64,000 nucleotides of DNA from Serinicoccus sediminis (GTDB lineage: Bacteria; Actinomycetota; Actinomycetes; Actinomycetales; Dermatophilaceae), in assembly GCF_004153545.1 (NCBI RefSeq), contig NZ_SDVA01000005.1, positions 124,001-188,000 on the forward strand. The letters are read 5' to 3'. A program made the translations under genes and the position numbers. Numbering within the stretch: position 1 is the stretch's first letter; each line of letters begins with the position of its first letter. Below the pieces are notes generated by a model that saw only the letters and a list, made by a program, of their open reading frames with translations, made no database searches and was not told the DNA's origin. Below, piece by piece: positions 7,930-15,838 of the stretch.

Positions 7930-9033
7930 GTGGCGGAGGTCCAGGAGGACGGCGTCGAGCGCAACCTCTTCTGGCGCGCCATCCACCGGGTCGACACCTC
8001 CCGGCCGGTCCGGGCCTTCGTCCGCTACCTGCTGGTGCGGGGCAACCTGTCCGCCGGCGGGGTCACCATCTCCGCGCTGGTCTCCCTCACCGCGCTGGTG
8101 ACGATCGGGGTCAACGGGTTCCGCGCGGTCCTGGGGCGTCAGCCCGAGCTCTTCGACCGGGTGGTCATGGCCATCAACACCGCCTTCCCCGGGCTCGTGG
8201 ACGACGGCAGCAACGGCGGCATCATCGACCCGGACCGGCTCGTCCTGGAACGGTCGCTCACCCTGGCCACCCTCGTCTCCATCCCGGTCCTGCTGTGGAC
8301 CGCCACCAATGTCATGACCGGGCTGCGCAACAGCATCCGGTCCATGTTCGGGCTGACCGGGGCCCCGCTGCGCCCGTTCCGCGGCAAGGGCTGGGACGCG
8401 GTGGGCATCCTGCTGCTGAGCCTGGCGGTGCTGCTCTCCTCGGCCCTGCTCAGCGGGTCCGCGGTGCTGGCCCGGGCGGTGCTCGGCGAGCTCGAGGTCA
8501 GTCGCGGGACGAGCGGGTTCCTCATCCGGGTGGCGGCGGTCCTCGTGGCCTTCCTGGTGGACGCGGTGGTGTTCTACCTCCTCTTCCGGGTGACCGCCAA
8601 GGTGCGGATGCCCTCCCCCGACTGGTGGAAGGGGGCGCTGCTGGGGGCGGCCGGCTGGGGCGTCCTGCGGCTGGCCGGCACCCAGGTCATCGGCGCCTGG
8701 GACAACCCGATCTTCGCCTCCTTCGCCGTCCTGGCCACCCTCATCGTGTGGATCAACCTCGGGCTGCGCTGGGTGCTGTTCACGGCCGCGTGGACCGCCA
8801 ACCCCCCGCACACCAACCTGCCGGTCGTGCCCACCGAGGTGCACGCGCGGGAGACGCCGAACTACGTCACCCAGACCGCTCCGCACACCCTGGACTGGCC
8901 GCACCACGAGGTCACCGGCACCCTCATCCCGCACAACGGGATCGCCGGGGACGTCGCCGGCGTCGAGGCGGACGCCGAGCCGTCGGGACAACCACCGGCC
9001 ACGCTCCAGCGGGACGCAGCCGACACCCCCTAG
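7930..9033 (+). CDS. YihY/virulence factor BrkB family membrane protein
   Basis: A 367-residue protein with about six membrane helices between residues 30 and 290. The family features FVRYLLVRGNLSAGGVTISALVSL, MPSPDWWKGALLGAAGWGVLRL and FASFAVLATLIVWINL are present. The family was once misnamed RNase BN; its transport role is unproven. A soluble tail of about 75 residues follows the last helix. The GTG at 7930 is preceded by GAGGAG with a 6-nt gap. Its TAG stop is also the first three bases of the next gene's -10 element. Confidence 0.88.
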   Translation: MAEVQEDGVERNLFWRAIHRVDTSRPVRAFVRYLLVRGNLSAGGVTISALVSLTALVTIGVNGFRAVLGRQPELFDRVVMAINTAFPGLVDDGSNGGIIDPDRLVLERSLTLATLVSIPVLLWTATNVMTGLRNSIRSMFGLTGAPLRPFRGKGWDAVGILLLSLAVLLSSALLSGSAVLARAVLGELEVSRGTSGFLIRVAAVLVAFLVDAVVFYLLFRVTAKVRMPSPDWWKGALLGAAGWGVLRLAGTQVIGAWDNPIFASFAVLATLIVWINLGLRWVLFTAAWTANPPHTNLPVVPTEVHARETPNYVTQTAPHTLDWPHHEVTGTLIPHNGIAGDVAGVEADAEPSGQPPATLQRDAADTP

Positions 9034-9042
9034 ACTCCGGCC
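9031..9042 (+). promoter_or_regulatory. Leaderless -10 element for cls, overlapping a stop codon
   Basis: TAGACT, 6 nt, ATG at 9043. The TAG at 9031-9033 is also the stop codon of the upstream yihY-like gene. Confidence 0.6.
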
Positions 9043-10521
9043 ATGGACGGGCCCACCGCCACGGCGTACACGATCTCCGCGGTCCTCCTGGTCGTGGAGT
9101 ACGGCCTGAAGATCTGGGCCATCGGCACCGTGCCGGAGAACCGGCGCCCGGGCGCGTCGTCGGCGTGGCTGCTGCTCATCCTCTTCATCCCGGTCCTCGG
9201 GTTCCCGCTCTACTTCCTCATCGGCAGCAAGGTCGTCGCCGGGCGCCGCCACGACATCCAACGGCGGGCCAACCAGCTCCTGGCCGACCACGCCGACACC
9301 CTGCCGGACCTTCCCCAGATCCAGCCCGAGGAGGACCTCGCCTCGATCGTCCGGATGAACCGGCGGCTGACCGGGCTGTCCTGCGTCAGCGGGTCGTGCG
9401 ACGGGGTCTACCCGGGCACCGCGGACTTCTTCGCCGCGATGGCGGCCGCGGTGGACGAGGCCCGGGACTTCGTCTTCGTCGAGTTCTACATCGTCGCGTG
9501 GGACGAGAGCACCGACGTCCTGTTCGCCGCGCTGGAGCGGGCCGCCGGGCGCGGGGTCGAGGTCCGGCTGCTGCTGGACCAGCTCGGCTCGCGCAAGTAC
9601 CCCGGTCGCCGACAGCTGGGCGCCCGGATGGAGGCCGCGGGCATCACCTGGCACTACATGATGCCGCTGAACCTCTGGCGCGGTCAGTGGCAGCGCCCGG
9701 ACCTGCGCAACCACCGCAAGCTGCTCGTCGTCGACGGGCGGGTCGGGTTCGTCGGCTCCCACAACCTCATCGACCCGGCCTACGGCAGCGAGAAGAACGC
9801 GCGGATGGGTCGGGCCTGGAGCGACGTGTCGGTCCAGGTCAGCGGTGACGTGGTGCAGCAGGTCTCCGCCGTCTTCATCACCGACTGGTTCACCGAGACC
9901 GGGGAGAACCTCAGCCTGGACCGGGACCGCTACCTGCCCGACCAGCCCGACCTCGTGCCCGGCGGGGCGGCCCACGCCATGCAGCTCGTACCGTCCGGGC
10001 CCGGCTTCCCCACCGAGCCCAACTGGCGCCAGTTCGTGTCCCTCATCCACATGGCGCGCGAGCGGGTGGCCATCACCAGCCCCTACTTCGTCCCGGACGA
10101 GGCCCTGCTGGCGGCGATCACCAGCGCGGTCTACCGGGGCGTGCGGGTGGAGCTGTTCGTCGGCGAGGAGGCCGACCAGTTCCTCGTCGGGCACGCCCAG
10201 CGCTCCTACTACCAGGTGCTGCTCGAGGCGGGTGTCGTCATCCACCTCTACCCGGCCCCCACGGTGCTGCACGGCAAGTACCTCACCGTGGACGACCGGG
10301 TGGCCGTCATCGGCTCCAGCAACATGGACTTCCGGTCGTTCGCGCTGACCTACGAGGTCATGCTGCTCGCCTTCGGCGGCGACCTCGTCCACCGGCTGCA
10401 GGAGGTCGACGAGGTCTACCGGGCGGCCTCCCGGGTGCTCACCCTCGAGGAGTGGTCGGGGCGGTCGTGGCGCCAGCGCTACGTCGACAACGTCTGCCGG
10501 CTCACCTCGGCGCTCATGTGA
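9043..10521 (+). CDS. cls: Cardiolipin synthase (phospholipase D family)
   Basis: A 492-residue protein with two N-terminal membrane helices (about 8-28 and 38-60) and two phospholipase D domains. The HKD motifs are NHRKLLVVDG (near residue 225) and HGKYLTVDD (near residue 411), each followed by the GS(H/S)N signature (GSHNLID, GSSNMDF). This is the bacterial ClsA layout, making cardiolipin from two phosphatidylglycerols or a related phosphatidyl transfer at the membrane. Length and motif spacing are normal. A TAGACT hexamer 6 nt before the ATG supports the start. Confidence 0.93.
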   Translation: MDGPTATAYTISAVLLVVEYGLKIWAIGTVPENRRPGASSAWLLLILFIPVLGFPLYFLIGSKVVAGRRHDIQRRANQLLADHADTLPDLPQIQPEEDLASIVRMNRRLTGLSCVSGSCDGVYPGTADFFAAMAAAVDEARDFVFVEFYIVAWDESTDVLFAALERAAGRGVEVRLLLDQLGSRKYPGRRQLGARMEAAGITWHYMMPLNLWRGQWQRPDLRNHRKLLVVDGRVGFVGSHNLIDPAYGSEKNARMGRAWSDVSVQVSGDVVQQVSAVFITDWFTETGENLSLDRDRYLPDQPDLVPGGAAHAMQLVPSGPGFPTEPNWRQFVSLIHMARERVAITSPYFVPDEALLAAITSAVYRGVRVELFVGEEADQFLVGHAQRSYYQVLLEAGVVIHLYPAPTVLHGKYLTVDDRVAVIGSSNMDFRSFALTYEVMLLAFGGDLVHRLQEVDEVYRAASRVLTLEEWSGRSWRQRYVDNVCRLTSALM

Positions 10522-10589
10522 CCCCGGGCGGGCCCGCACCACGCGGCGCTCCCCCGGCCCCACCGGCTGCGGGCCGGCGCCGGGACGCC

Positions 10590-10601
10590 TAGCGTGAGGG
10601 G
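10590..10601 (+). promoter_or_regulatory. Leaderless -10 element for the aldo-keto reductase gene
   Basis: TAGCGT, 6 nt, ATG at 10602. Confidence 0.6.
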
Positions 10602-11426
10602 ATGCATACCCTCCCTGACGGCAGCACGCTCCCCCACGTCGGTTTCGGCACCTACCCCCTGCGCGGCGAGGAGGGCATCCAGGCGATGGTCTCGGCCCTC
10701 GAGGCCGGGTACCGCTACCTCGACACGGCGGTCAACTACGAGAACGAGCGCGAGGTCGGGGAGGCGCTGCGGCGCAGCGGGGTGCCCCGCGCGGAGGTCC
10801 TCGTCGCCACGAAGATCCCCGGCCGGGCGCACGAGCACGACGCGGCGGTCACCTCGGTCGAGCAGTCGCTGGAGCGGCTCGGGCTGGAGCAGGTCGACGT
10901 CGCGCTGGTGCACTGGCCCAACCCGTCGCAGGGCCGCTACGTCGAGGCCGTGCAGGCCCTGGTGGAGTGCCGGGACCGTGGGCTGGTCCGGTGGGTCGGC
11001 ACCAGCAACTACACGGCCGCCCACCTGCACGAGGTCATCGACGCCACCGGGGAGGCGCCGGTGCTCAACCAGGTGGAGTGCCACCCCCTCTTCCCGCAGT
11101 CCGACCTGCTGGCGGTGCACGAGGAGCTCGGCGTCCTCACCCAGGCGTGGAGCCCGCTGGGCAAGCGGCAGGCGCAGTACGACGCGGAGGCGGTGGCCGG
11201 CCCCGCCGGACGGCTCGGCGTCTCCCCCGCCCAGGTCATCCTGCGGTGGCACCTGCAGCGCGGGGTGATGCCGTTGCCGAAGTCCGGCACGCCCGAGCGT
11301 CAGCGGGCCAACCTGGACGTGCTCGACCTCGAGCTCACCGAGCAGGAGGTCGAGGCGATCACCGCGCTGGGCCGCCCGGACGGGCGGCTCTTCGGCGGCG
11401 ACCCGGAGGTCCACGAGGAGATGTGA
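10602..11426 (+). CDS. Aldo/keto reductase (2,5-diketogluconate reductase-like)
   Basis: A 274-residue (alpha/beta)8 NADPH-dependent carbonyl reductase. The catalytic tetrad is visible as Asp and Tyr in YLDTAVNYENE, Lys in VATKIPG and His in ALVHWPNP. The strand-7 nucleotide site appears as ...RGVMPLPKSGTPERQRANL. The start GFGTYPLRGEEG and the tail lengths fit AKR5-like enzymes (DkgA/DkgB type). Natural substrate unknown. Start supported by TAGCGT 6 nt upstream. Confidence 0.92.
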   Translation: MHTLPDGSTLPHVGFGTYPLRGEEGIQAMVSALEAGYRYLDTAVNYENEREVGEALRRSGVPRAEVLVATKIPGRAHEHDAAVTSVEQSLERLGLEQVDVALVHWPNPSQGRYVEAVQALVECRDRGLVRWVGTSNYTAAHLHEVIDATGEAPVLNQVECHPLFPQSDLLAVHEELGVLTQAWSPLGKRQAQYDAEAVAGPAGRLGVSPAQVILRWHLQRGVMPLPKSGTPERQRANLDVLDLELTEQEVEAITALGRPDGRLFGGDPEVHEEM

Positions 11427-11532
11427 GGCGGCGGGCCCCGCCCGCGTCCACACCCTCCCGTCGGGAGCCGGTCCGTCCACAGATCGGTCGCGGCCCCTCC
11501 CCCACGGGCCTGCGGCCGCCCAGGGTGGTCCC

Positions 11533-11892
11533 ATGACGACCGAAGCGGCGGCACCGGCCAACGAGGTGCACCTGCGCGGACGCGTCAGCGGTGTCCCCAC
11601 CGAGCGCGAGCTGCCGAGCGGCGACGTCCTGGTGCAGCTGCGGGTCGTCGTCCCGCGGCCGCGGCGACGCGGCCGAGGGGGCGCGGCGGGGTCGGCGCAG
11701 CGGGTCGACACCATCGAGGTGTCCTGCTGGACCGCCCGGACCAGGGCGGCCGCGTTGCGCCTCACGGACGGCGTCGGCGTCGAGGTGACCGGTGCCCTGC
11801 GCCGGCGCTTCTTCCGGACCGGCGCGGGGGCCGCCTCCCGCTACGACGTGGAGGCGGCCGCCCTGCGTGGGGTACGGGTGCCGGAGCCGTGA
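11533..11892 (+). CDS. Single-stranded DNA-binding protein-like (OB fold)
   Basis: A 119-residue protein with an SSB-type OB fold. NEVHLRGRVSGVPTERELPSGDVLVQLRVVV and DTIEVSCWTARTRAAALRLTDGVGVEVTGALRRRFFR match strands 1-5 of bacterial SSB. It lacks the long linker and the acidic DDDIPF-like tail that recruits partners, so it is an accessory or short paralogue rather than the replicative SSB. A CAGGGT with 6 nt before the ATG could be a weak leaderless promoter. Its stop is one base from the stop of the converging acyltransferase gene. Confidence 0.8.
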   Translation: MTTEAAAPANEVHLRGRVSGVPTERELPSGDVLVQLRVVVPRPRRRGRGGAAGSAQRVDTIEVSCWTARTRAAALRLTDGVGVEVTGALRRRFFRTGAGAASRYDVEAAALRGVRVPEP

Positions 11893-11893
11893 C

Positions 11894-12952
11894 TCACAGC
11901 ACCCGCCGGACCACCGGGACCCGCCGCCCGGCCAGCACCAGCCCGGTCGTCACGACCGCCACCGTGAGGAAGCGCCCCACGAGGACCGGCCACGGCGCCA
12001 CGGGAGGGCCGAGCACGCCGGTGTCGGTGCCGACGAGCAGGACGAGGAAGTGCAGGGCGAAGATGCCCAGGGTGGCCCGCCCCACCGGGTCCACCACGGC
12101 CATGACGCGGCTCGACGACAGCGGTGACAGGGGCCCCCCGGGAGCGAGGAGGGCCTGCGCCAGCAGGTAGACCGCGACGGACAGCAGCGCCACCGAGGGC
12201 GAGTAGTAGTGCGCCCCCGCCCAGTCCTGCAGCCAGCCCGGAGCCGCCGGGTTCTCCCACTGCCAGGTCAGCAGCACCGACAGGGCGGCCACCAGGAGCA
12301 CCAGGACGGGGACGACGCGAGGGGGCACCCGCACGCCGCGCAGGCCCCAGCCGAGCAGGTAGGCACCCAGGTAGGGCAGCCACCACGTCCACGCGGAGTG
12401 GGTCACCCCGACCGCTTCGCCACCGGGCCCCAGCGGCCAGAGGGACAGGAGGGGCACGGCATACGCCGCGGCCCCGGCCACGATCCACGAGCGCCGCCCG
12501 GTCCGCCCCAGCCACGGCACGAGGAGGGGCGTCAGCAGCGACAGGCCGAGGACGATCCACAGGAAGTACAGGTGCGGGGCGACCTCTCCCGTCAGGGCGC
12601 GGTGCACGGCGTCGACCGGCCCCTGCCACGACCCGCGACGGGTGAGCGCGAGGTAGGCCACGTAGACGAGGTTCCACACCACGACCGCGGGCAGCAGCCG
12701 CGCGACGCGTCGGCGCAGGAACTCCCTGTCCCCCGGGTACCGGCCCGGGTCCAGCGCCAGCGCCCCCGACACCATGACGAAGACCGGCACCACCCACAGC
12801 AGCGGCAGGTCCAGGGCCCGGGCGACCCACCCGTCTACCGGGTCCACCTCGCCCCGTGCCCCGGCGGTCGCGGTCGCCCCGACGGTGTGGATGAGGACCA
12901 CGCCGTAGACCGCGGCGCACCGCAGCCAGCTGATCCACGCCGTGTCCTCCAC
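11894..12952 (-). CDS. Acyltransferase family 3 membrane protein
   Basis: A 352-residue protein with about ten hydrophobic helices. ISWLRCAAVYGVVLIHTVGA near the start carries the family His (residue about 22). PVFVMVSGALALDPGRYPGDREFLRRRVARLLPAVVVWNLVYV is the typical second segment of acyltransferase-3 (OafA/NodX/WecH-like) enzymes, which O-acylate envelope sugars. No fused periplasmic esterase domain is present. The GTG at 12952 gives MEDTAW. No neighbouring glycan genes help to name the acceptor. Confidence 0.85.
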   Translation of the reverse strand: MEDTAWISWLRCAAVYGVVLIHTVGATATAGARGEVDPVDGWVARALDLPLLWVVPVFVMVSGALALDPGRYPGDREFLRRRVARLLPAVVVWNLVYVAYLALTRRGSWQGPVDAVHRALTGEVAPHLYFLWIVLGLSLLTPLLVPWLGRTGRRSWIVAGAAAYAVPLLSLWPLGPGGEAVGVTHSAWTWWLPYLGAYLLGWGLRGVRVPPRVVPVLVLLVAALSVLLTWQWENPAAPGWLQDWAGAHYYSPSVALLSVAVYLLAQALLAPGGPLSPLSSSRVMAVVDPVGRATLGIFALHFLVLLVGTDTGVLGPPVAPWPVLVGRFLTVAVVTTGLVLAGRRVPVVRRVL

Positions 12953-13079
12953 GGGGCCACCCTCTCACCGCGGCACGGGCGGACCCCGCGGGCGAGCGGC
13001 GGGCCGCGCCGCCCGGCGTCGCGTCCCGGCGTTGGCCCGGCCCTGGCGGACCGTGGGGCACCGCGCCCGTGCCGCGCCG

Positions 13080-13092
13080 TAGCCTGTGGGGT
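13080..13092 (+). promoter_or_regulatory. Leaderless -10 element for the mutarotase gene
   Basis: TAGCCT, 7 nt, ATG at 13093. It argues against a GTG 24 nt further upstream. Confidence 0.55.
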
Positions 13093-13974
13093 ATGCCTCC
13101 CCCCATGTCGCCGGACCCGAGGACCGCCGAGCGGGGCGCCTCCCGACTGGTCGCCCACGACGTCGGTGCGCACCTCGCGACCTGGGACGTCGACGGACGG
13201 CCGGTCGTCTGGTGCAGCGACCGTGCCGTCCTGGACGGCAGCCGGCCGATCCGGGGCGGGGTGCCGGTGTGCTTCCCCTGGTTCGCCTCCGGACCCGACG
13301 GGGACCTCTCCCCCAGCCACGGCGTCGCGCGGACCGCGACCTGGCGCCAGGCTGACGCCCACGGCACCGAGGTGTGGGCCTGGACGCTGACCGACGAGGA
13401 CGTCGCCGGTGACCCCGGCACGGAGCACCTGCCGGGCCCGTTCCGGCTGCGGTATGCCGTGTCCCTGCCGACCGACGCGGCGCACCCGAGCCTGCGGCTG
13501 GCCCTGGAGGTGGCCAACCCCGCCGAGCAGCCGCTGCCGGTGGAGGTCGCGCTGCACACCTACCTCGCCGTGCAGGACGTCCGCCGGGTCGAGGTGGTCG
13601 GCCTCGACGGTGCGGACTACCTCGACAAGACGACCGGTAGGCGCCGGCGCCAGGACGGGCCGCTGCGGGTCGACGGTCCGACCGACGCCGTGCTCGACTC
13701 CCCCGGCCGACCCCACGTCGAGGTCGTCGACTCAGGCCGGCGGCTGGTGGTGCAGGCCGAGGGCTCCACGCAGACCGTGGTGTGGAACCCCGGGCCTGAG
13801 CAGGCCGCGACCATGGACGACCTGCGGGACGACGCCTGGCGCGAGTTCGTCTGCGTCGAGACCGCGGCGACCGGCGACCGTCGGCTGCGCCTGGAGCCGG
13901 GCGCCACGCACACGCTGGCGTGCACCCTCACGGTCCTCGACGGGGCACCGCCCGTCGGGAGGACGGGACGATGA
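13093..13974 (+). CDS. D-hexose-6-phosphate mutarotase-like (aldose 1-epimerase family)
   Basis: A 293-residue galactose-mutarotase-fold protein of the YeaD group. RGGVPVCFPWFASGPDGDLSPSHGVART holds the first sugar-contacting His, FRLRYAVSLP and EVALHTYLAVQDVRRVEV hold the second, and VVWNPGPEQAATMDDLRDDAWREFVCVETAA contains the catalytic Glu. It should interconvert anomers of glucose-6-phosphate or a related sugar. Translation is coupled to the next gene by an ATGA overlap at 13971-13974. Confidence 0.88.
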   Translation: MPPPMSPDPRTAERGASRLVAHDVGAHLATWDVDGRPVVWCSDRAVLDGSRPIRGGVPVCFPWFASGPDGDLSPSHGVARTATWRQADAHGTEVWAWTLTDEDVAGDPGTEHLPGPFRLRYAVSLPTDAAHPSLRLALEVANPAEQPLPVEVALHTYLAVQDVRRVEVVGLDGADYLDKTTGRRRRQDGPLRVDGPTDAVLDSPGRPHVEVVDSGRRLVVQAEGSTQTVVWNPGPEQAATMDDLRDDAWREFVCVETAATGDRRLRLEPGATHTLACTLTVLDGAPPVGRTGR

Positions 13975-15467
13975 CCCAGGACCCCGGGACCCCCGCCGAG
14001 GACGCGCCCTCCCTCGACGCCGACCCGGGCGCCCATCCGGACCAGGACGGTCCCGCGGCGGAGGGCCCCGCGGCCGACCCACTCGCAGCGGCCGGACCCG
14101 CCGGAGGGGCGCGCGAGGAGGTACCGGAGGCACCGCCGACGGTCGACCGGGGTGACCTCATCCTCCAGGGGCTGCGCAGCGCGGCGGCCTGGTCCTGGCG
14201 GTTCCTGCTGGTCGTGGCGGCCCTCGCGGTCATCCTCTACCTGCTCGGCCGGGTGTGGGTGGGCGTGCTGCCGATCATCCTCGCGCTCATCGTCAGCTCG
14301 GTGCTGTGGCCGCTCGTCCGCTGGCTGCGCCGGCACCGCTGGCCGGCCGGGCTGGCCGCCGCCACCGTGCTCATCACGGCGCTGGGCATCTTCGGCGGGA
14401 TCGTCGCGGCCATCGCGCCCGGGGTCGGCAGCCAGCTCCGGCAGGTCGTTGACAACGTCACCGCCGGTGCCGACATCGTCCTGGAGTGGCTCTCCGGGCC
14501 TCCGGTGAACCTGCAGAGCGAGCAGCTGGACGACTACGTCGCCCGCGCCACGGAGTGGATGGAGTCCCGGGCGAGCACCCTCGCCGAGGGCGCCTTGTCG
14601 ACGCTCACGACCGTCGGGTCGATCCTGGTCACCACCGTGCTCGTGCTCGTGCTCACCTTCTTCTTCCTCAAGGACGGGCACCGCTTCCTGCCCTGGCTGC
14701 GCAAGTCGGTCGGGCGCACGGCCGGCCTCTACCTCACCGAGGCGCTGGCGCGGGTGTGGGTCACCCTCGGCGGCTTCCTCCGGGCGCAGGCCGTCGTCGC
14801 CGCCGTCGACTCGGTCTTCATCGGCCTCGGTCTCGTCCTGCTCCAGGTGCCGCTGGCCTTCGCCCTGGCGGTCATCACCTTCTTCCTGGCGTTCATCCCC
14901 ATCGTCGGCGCCTTCGTCGCCGGTGGCCTGGCGGTGCTCGTCGCGCTGGTGTCGCAGGGCTGGGTCACCGCCCTGTGGGTGCTCGTCATCGTCGTCGTCG
15001 TCCAGCAGGCCGAGAGCACGTTCGTAGCGCCGCTCATGCACAGCCGCGTCATGTCCATGCACCCGGTCGTCGTGCTGCTGGGCGTCGCCGCCGGCGGCAC
15101 GCTGTGGGGGGTGCTCGGCGCGTTCCTGGCGGTGCCCGTGCTGGCCTCCGCGCTCACCCTCATCAGGTACGGCAGCGAGCACCTGGACCTGCGCACCGGC
15201 GAGCTGCACACCGACGACCTGCGCAACATCACCGAGCAGGGCCGCGCGGCGGCCCAGCGGGCCGAGCGCGCGGCGCCGCTGTTCCAGCTGCGCGCGCGCC
15301 GGGCCTACCTGCAGGCCCAGGGCGAGCAGGGCGCTGCCCGGGTCGCGCTGCTGGACCGCACGAGCGAGATCGCCGCGTCGCTGCGCGACCGGCTCCTGCC
15401 TCCCATCCTGCGCCGCGACCGCGAGGACCGGGACGGCCCGGAGGACGTCGACCCACCCCGGACGTGA
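13971..15467 (+). CDS. AI-2E family transporter (PerM-like permease)
   Basis: A 498-residue protein. A disordered acidic/Pro-Gly-rich N-terminus of about 60 residues precedes roughly eight membrane helices. WRFLLVVAALAVILYLLGRVWVGVLPIILALIVSSVLWPLVRWLRRHRWPAGLAA and the late MHSRVMSMHPVVVLLGVAAGGTLWGVLGAFLAVPV are hallmark sequences of the family. Substrates in this family differ (autoinducer-2, ions) and are not predicted here. The C-terminus is long, cytosolic and arginine-rich. It is the second gene of a two-gene unit, with a strong hairpin starting at its stop codon. Confidence 0.88.
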   Translation: MTQDPGTPAEDAPSLDADPGAHPDQDGPAAEGPAADPLAAAGPAGGAREEVPEAPPTVDRGDLILQGLRSAAAWSWRFLLVVAALAVILYLLGRVWVGVLPIILALIVSSVLWPLVRWLRRHRWPAGLAAATVLITALGIFGGIVAAIAPGVGSQLRQVVDNVTAGADIVLEWLSGPPVNLQSEQLDDYVARATEWMESRASTLAEGALSTLTTVGSILVTTVLVLVLTFFFLKDGHRFLPWLRKSVGRTAGLYLTEALARVWVTLGGFLRAQAVVAAVDSVFIGLGLVLLQVPLAFALAVITFFLAFIPIVGAFVAGGLAVLVALVSQGWVTALWVLVIVVVVQQAESTFVAPLMHSRVMSMHPVVVLLGVAAGGTLWGVLGAFLAVPVLASALTLIRYGSEHLDLRTGELHTDDLRNITEQGRAAAQRAERAAPLFQLRARRAYLQAQGEQGAARVALLDRTSEIAASLRDRLLPPILRRDREDRDGPEDVDPPRT

Positions 15468-15500
15468 CGACGCCCCCGGCCGTGTGACCGGGGGCGTCGT
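15467..15500. terminator. Strong hairpin terminator
   Basis: A perfect 13-bp stem, ACGACGCCCCCGG (15467-15479) pairing with CCGGGGGCGTCGT (15488-15500), around an 8-nt loop. It begins at the last base of the permease stop codon and serves the converging csbD gene from the other side. Confidence 0.8.
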
Positions 15501-15535
15501 GAGCTCGTGGACCCGAGTGGTCCACGTGGAGGGGA

Positions 15536-15718
15536 CTACCGGGTGGCGTCGTTCCAGGCGTCCTTGGCGTTCTCGCCGGCCTGCTTGACGTTGGCGCCGG
15601 CCTGGTCGGCGCGACCCTCCGCCTCCATCTGCTCGTTGTCGGTGGCGTCGCCGACGCCCTCCTTGGTCTTGCCCTTGAGCTCGTCGGCCTTGTTCGAGAT
15701 CTTGTCTCCGAGACCCAT
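15536..15718 (-). CDS. CsbD family small stress protein
   Basis: A 60-residue hydrophilic, lysine/alanine-rich protein, MGLGDKISNKADELKGKTKEGVG..., the CsbD core (KGKxKExxGxxTxxxxxxxxG). CsbD-family genes are general-stress members in Gram-positives; the molecular role is unknown. AAAGGAG ends 6 nt before the ATG at 15718, so unlike many neighbours this gene has a conventional ribosome-binding site. Confidence 0.88.
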   Translation of the reverse strand: MGLGDKISNKADELKGKTKEGVGDATDNEQMEAEGRADQAGANVKQAGENAKDAWNDATR

Positions 15719-15826
15719 GGTCTGCTCCTTTCCTCGGCAACCACCCCAGCCTCGCCCCCGGGCGGGTGCTTCGCAAGCCGAACCGCCCCGGGCCCGCGCC
15801 TGCCCGCTCACGCGCCTGCGGGTCCC

Positions 15827-15838
15827 TACGATGGCCCC
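15827..15838 (+). promoter_or_regulatory. Leaderless -10 element for the MFS gene
   Basis: TACGAT, 6 nt, ATG at 15839. Confidence 0.6.

Noticed and set aside
7534-9848. Long alternative frames across yihY/cls and similar very long open frames elsewhere
   Set aside because: They are composition artefacts of high GC: low-complexity Arg/Pro/Ala products, opposite or shifted from genes with clear domains.
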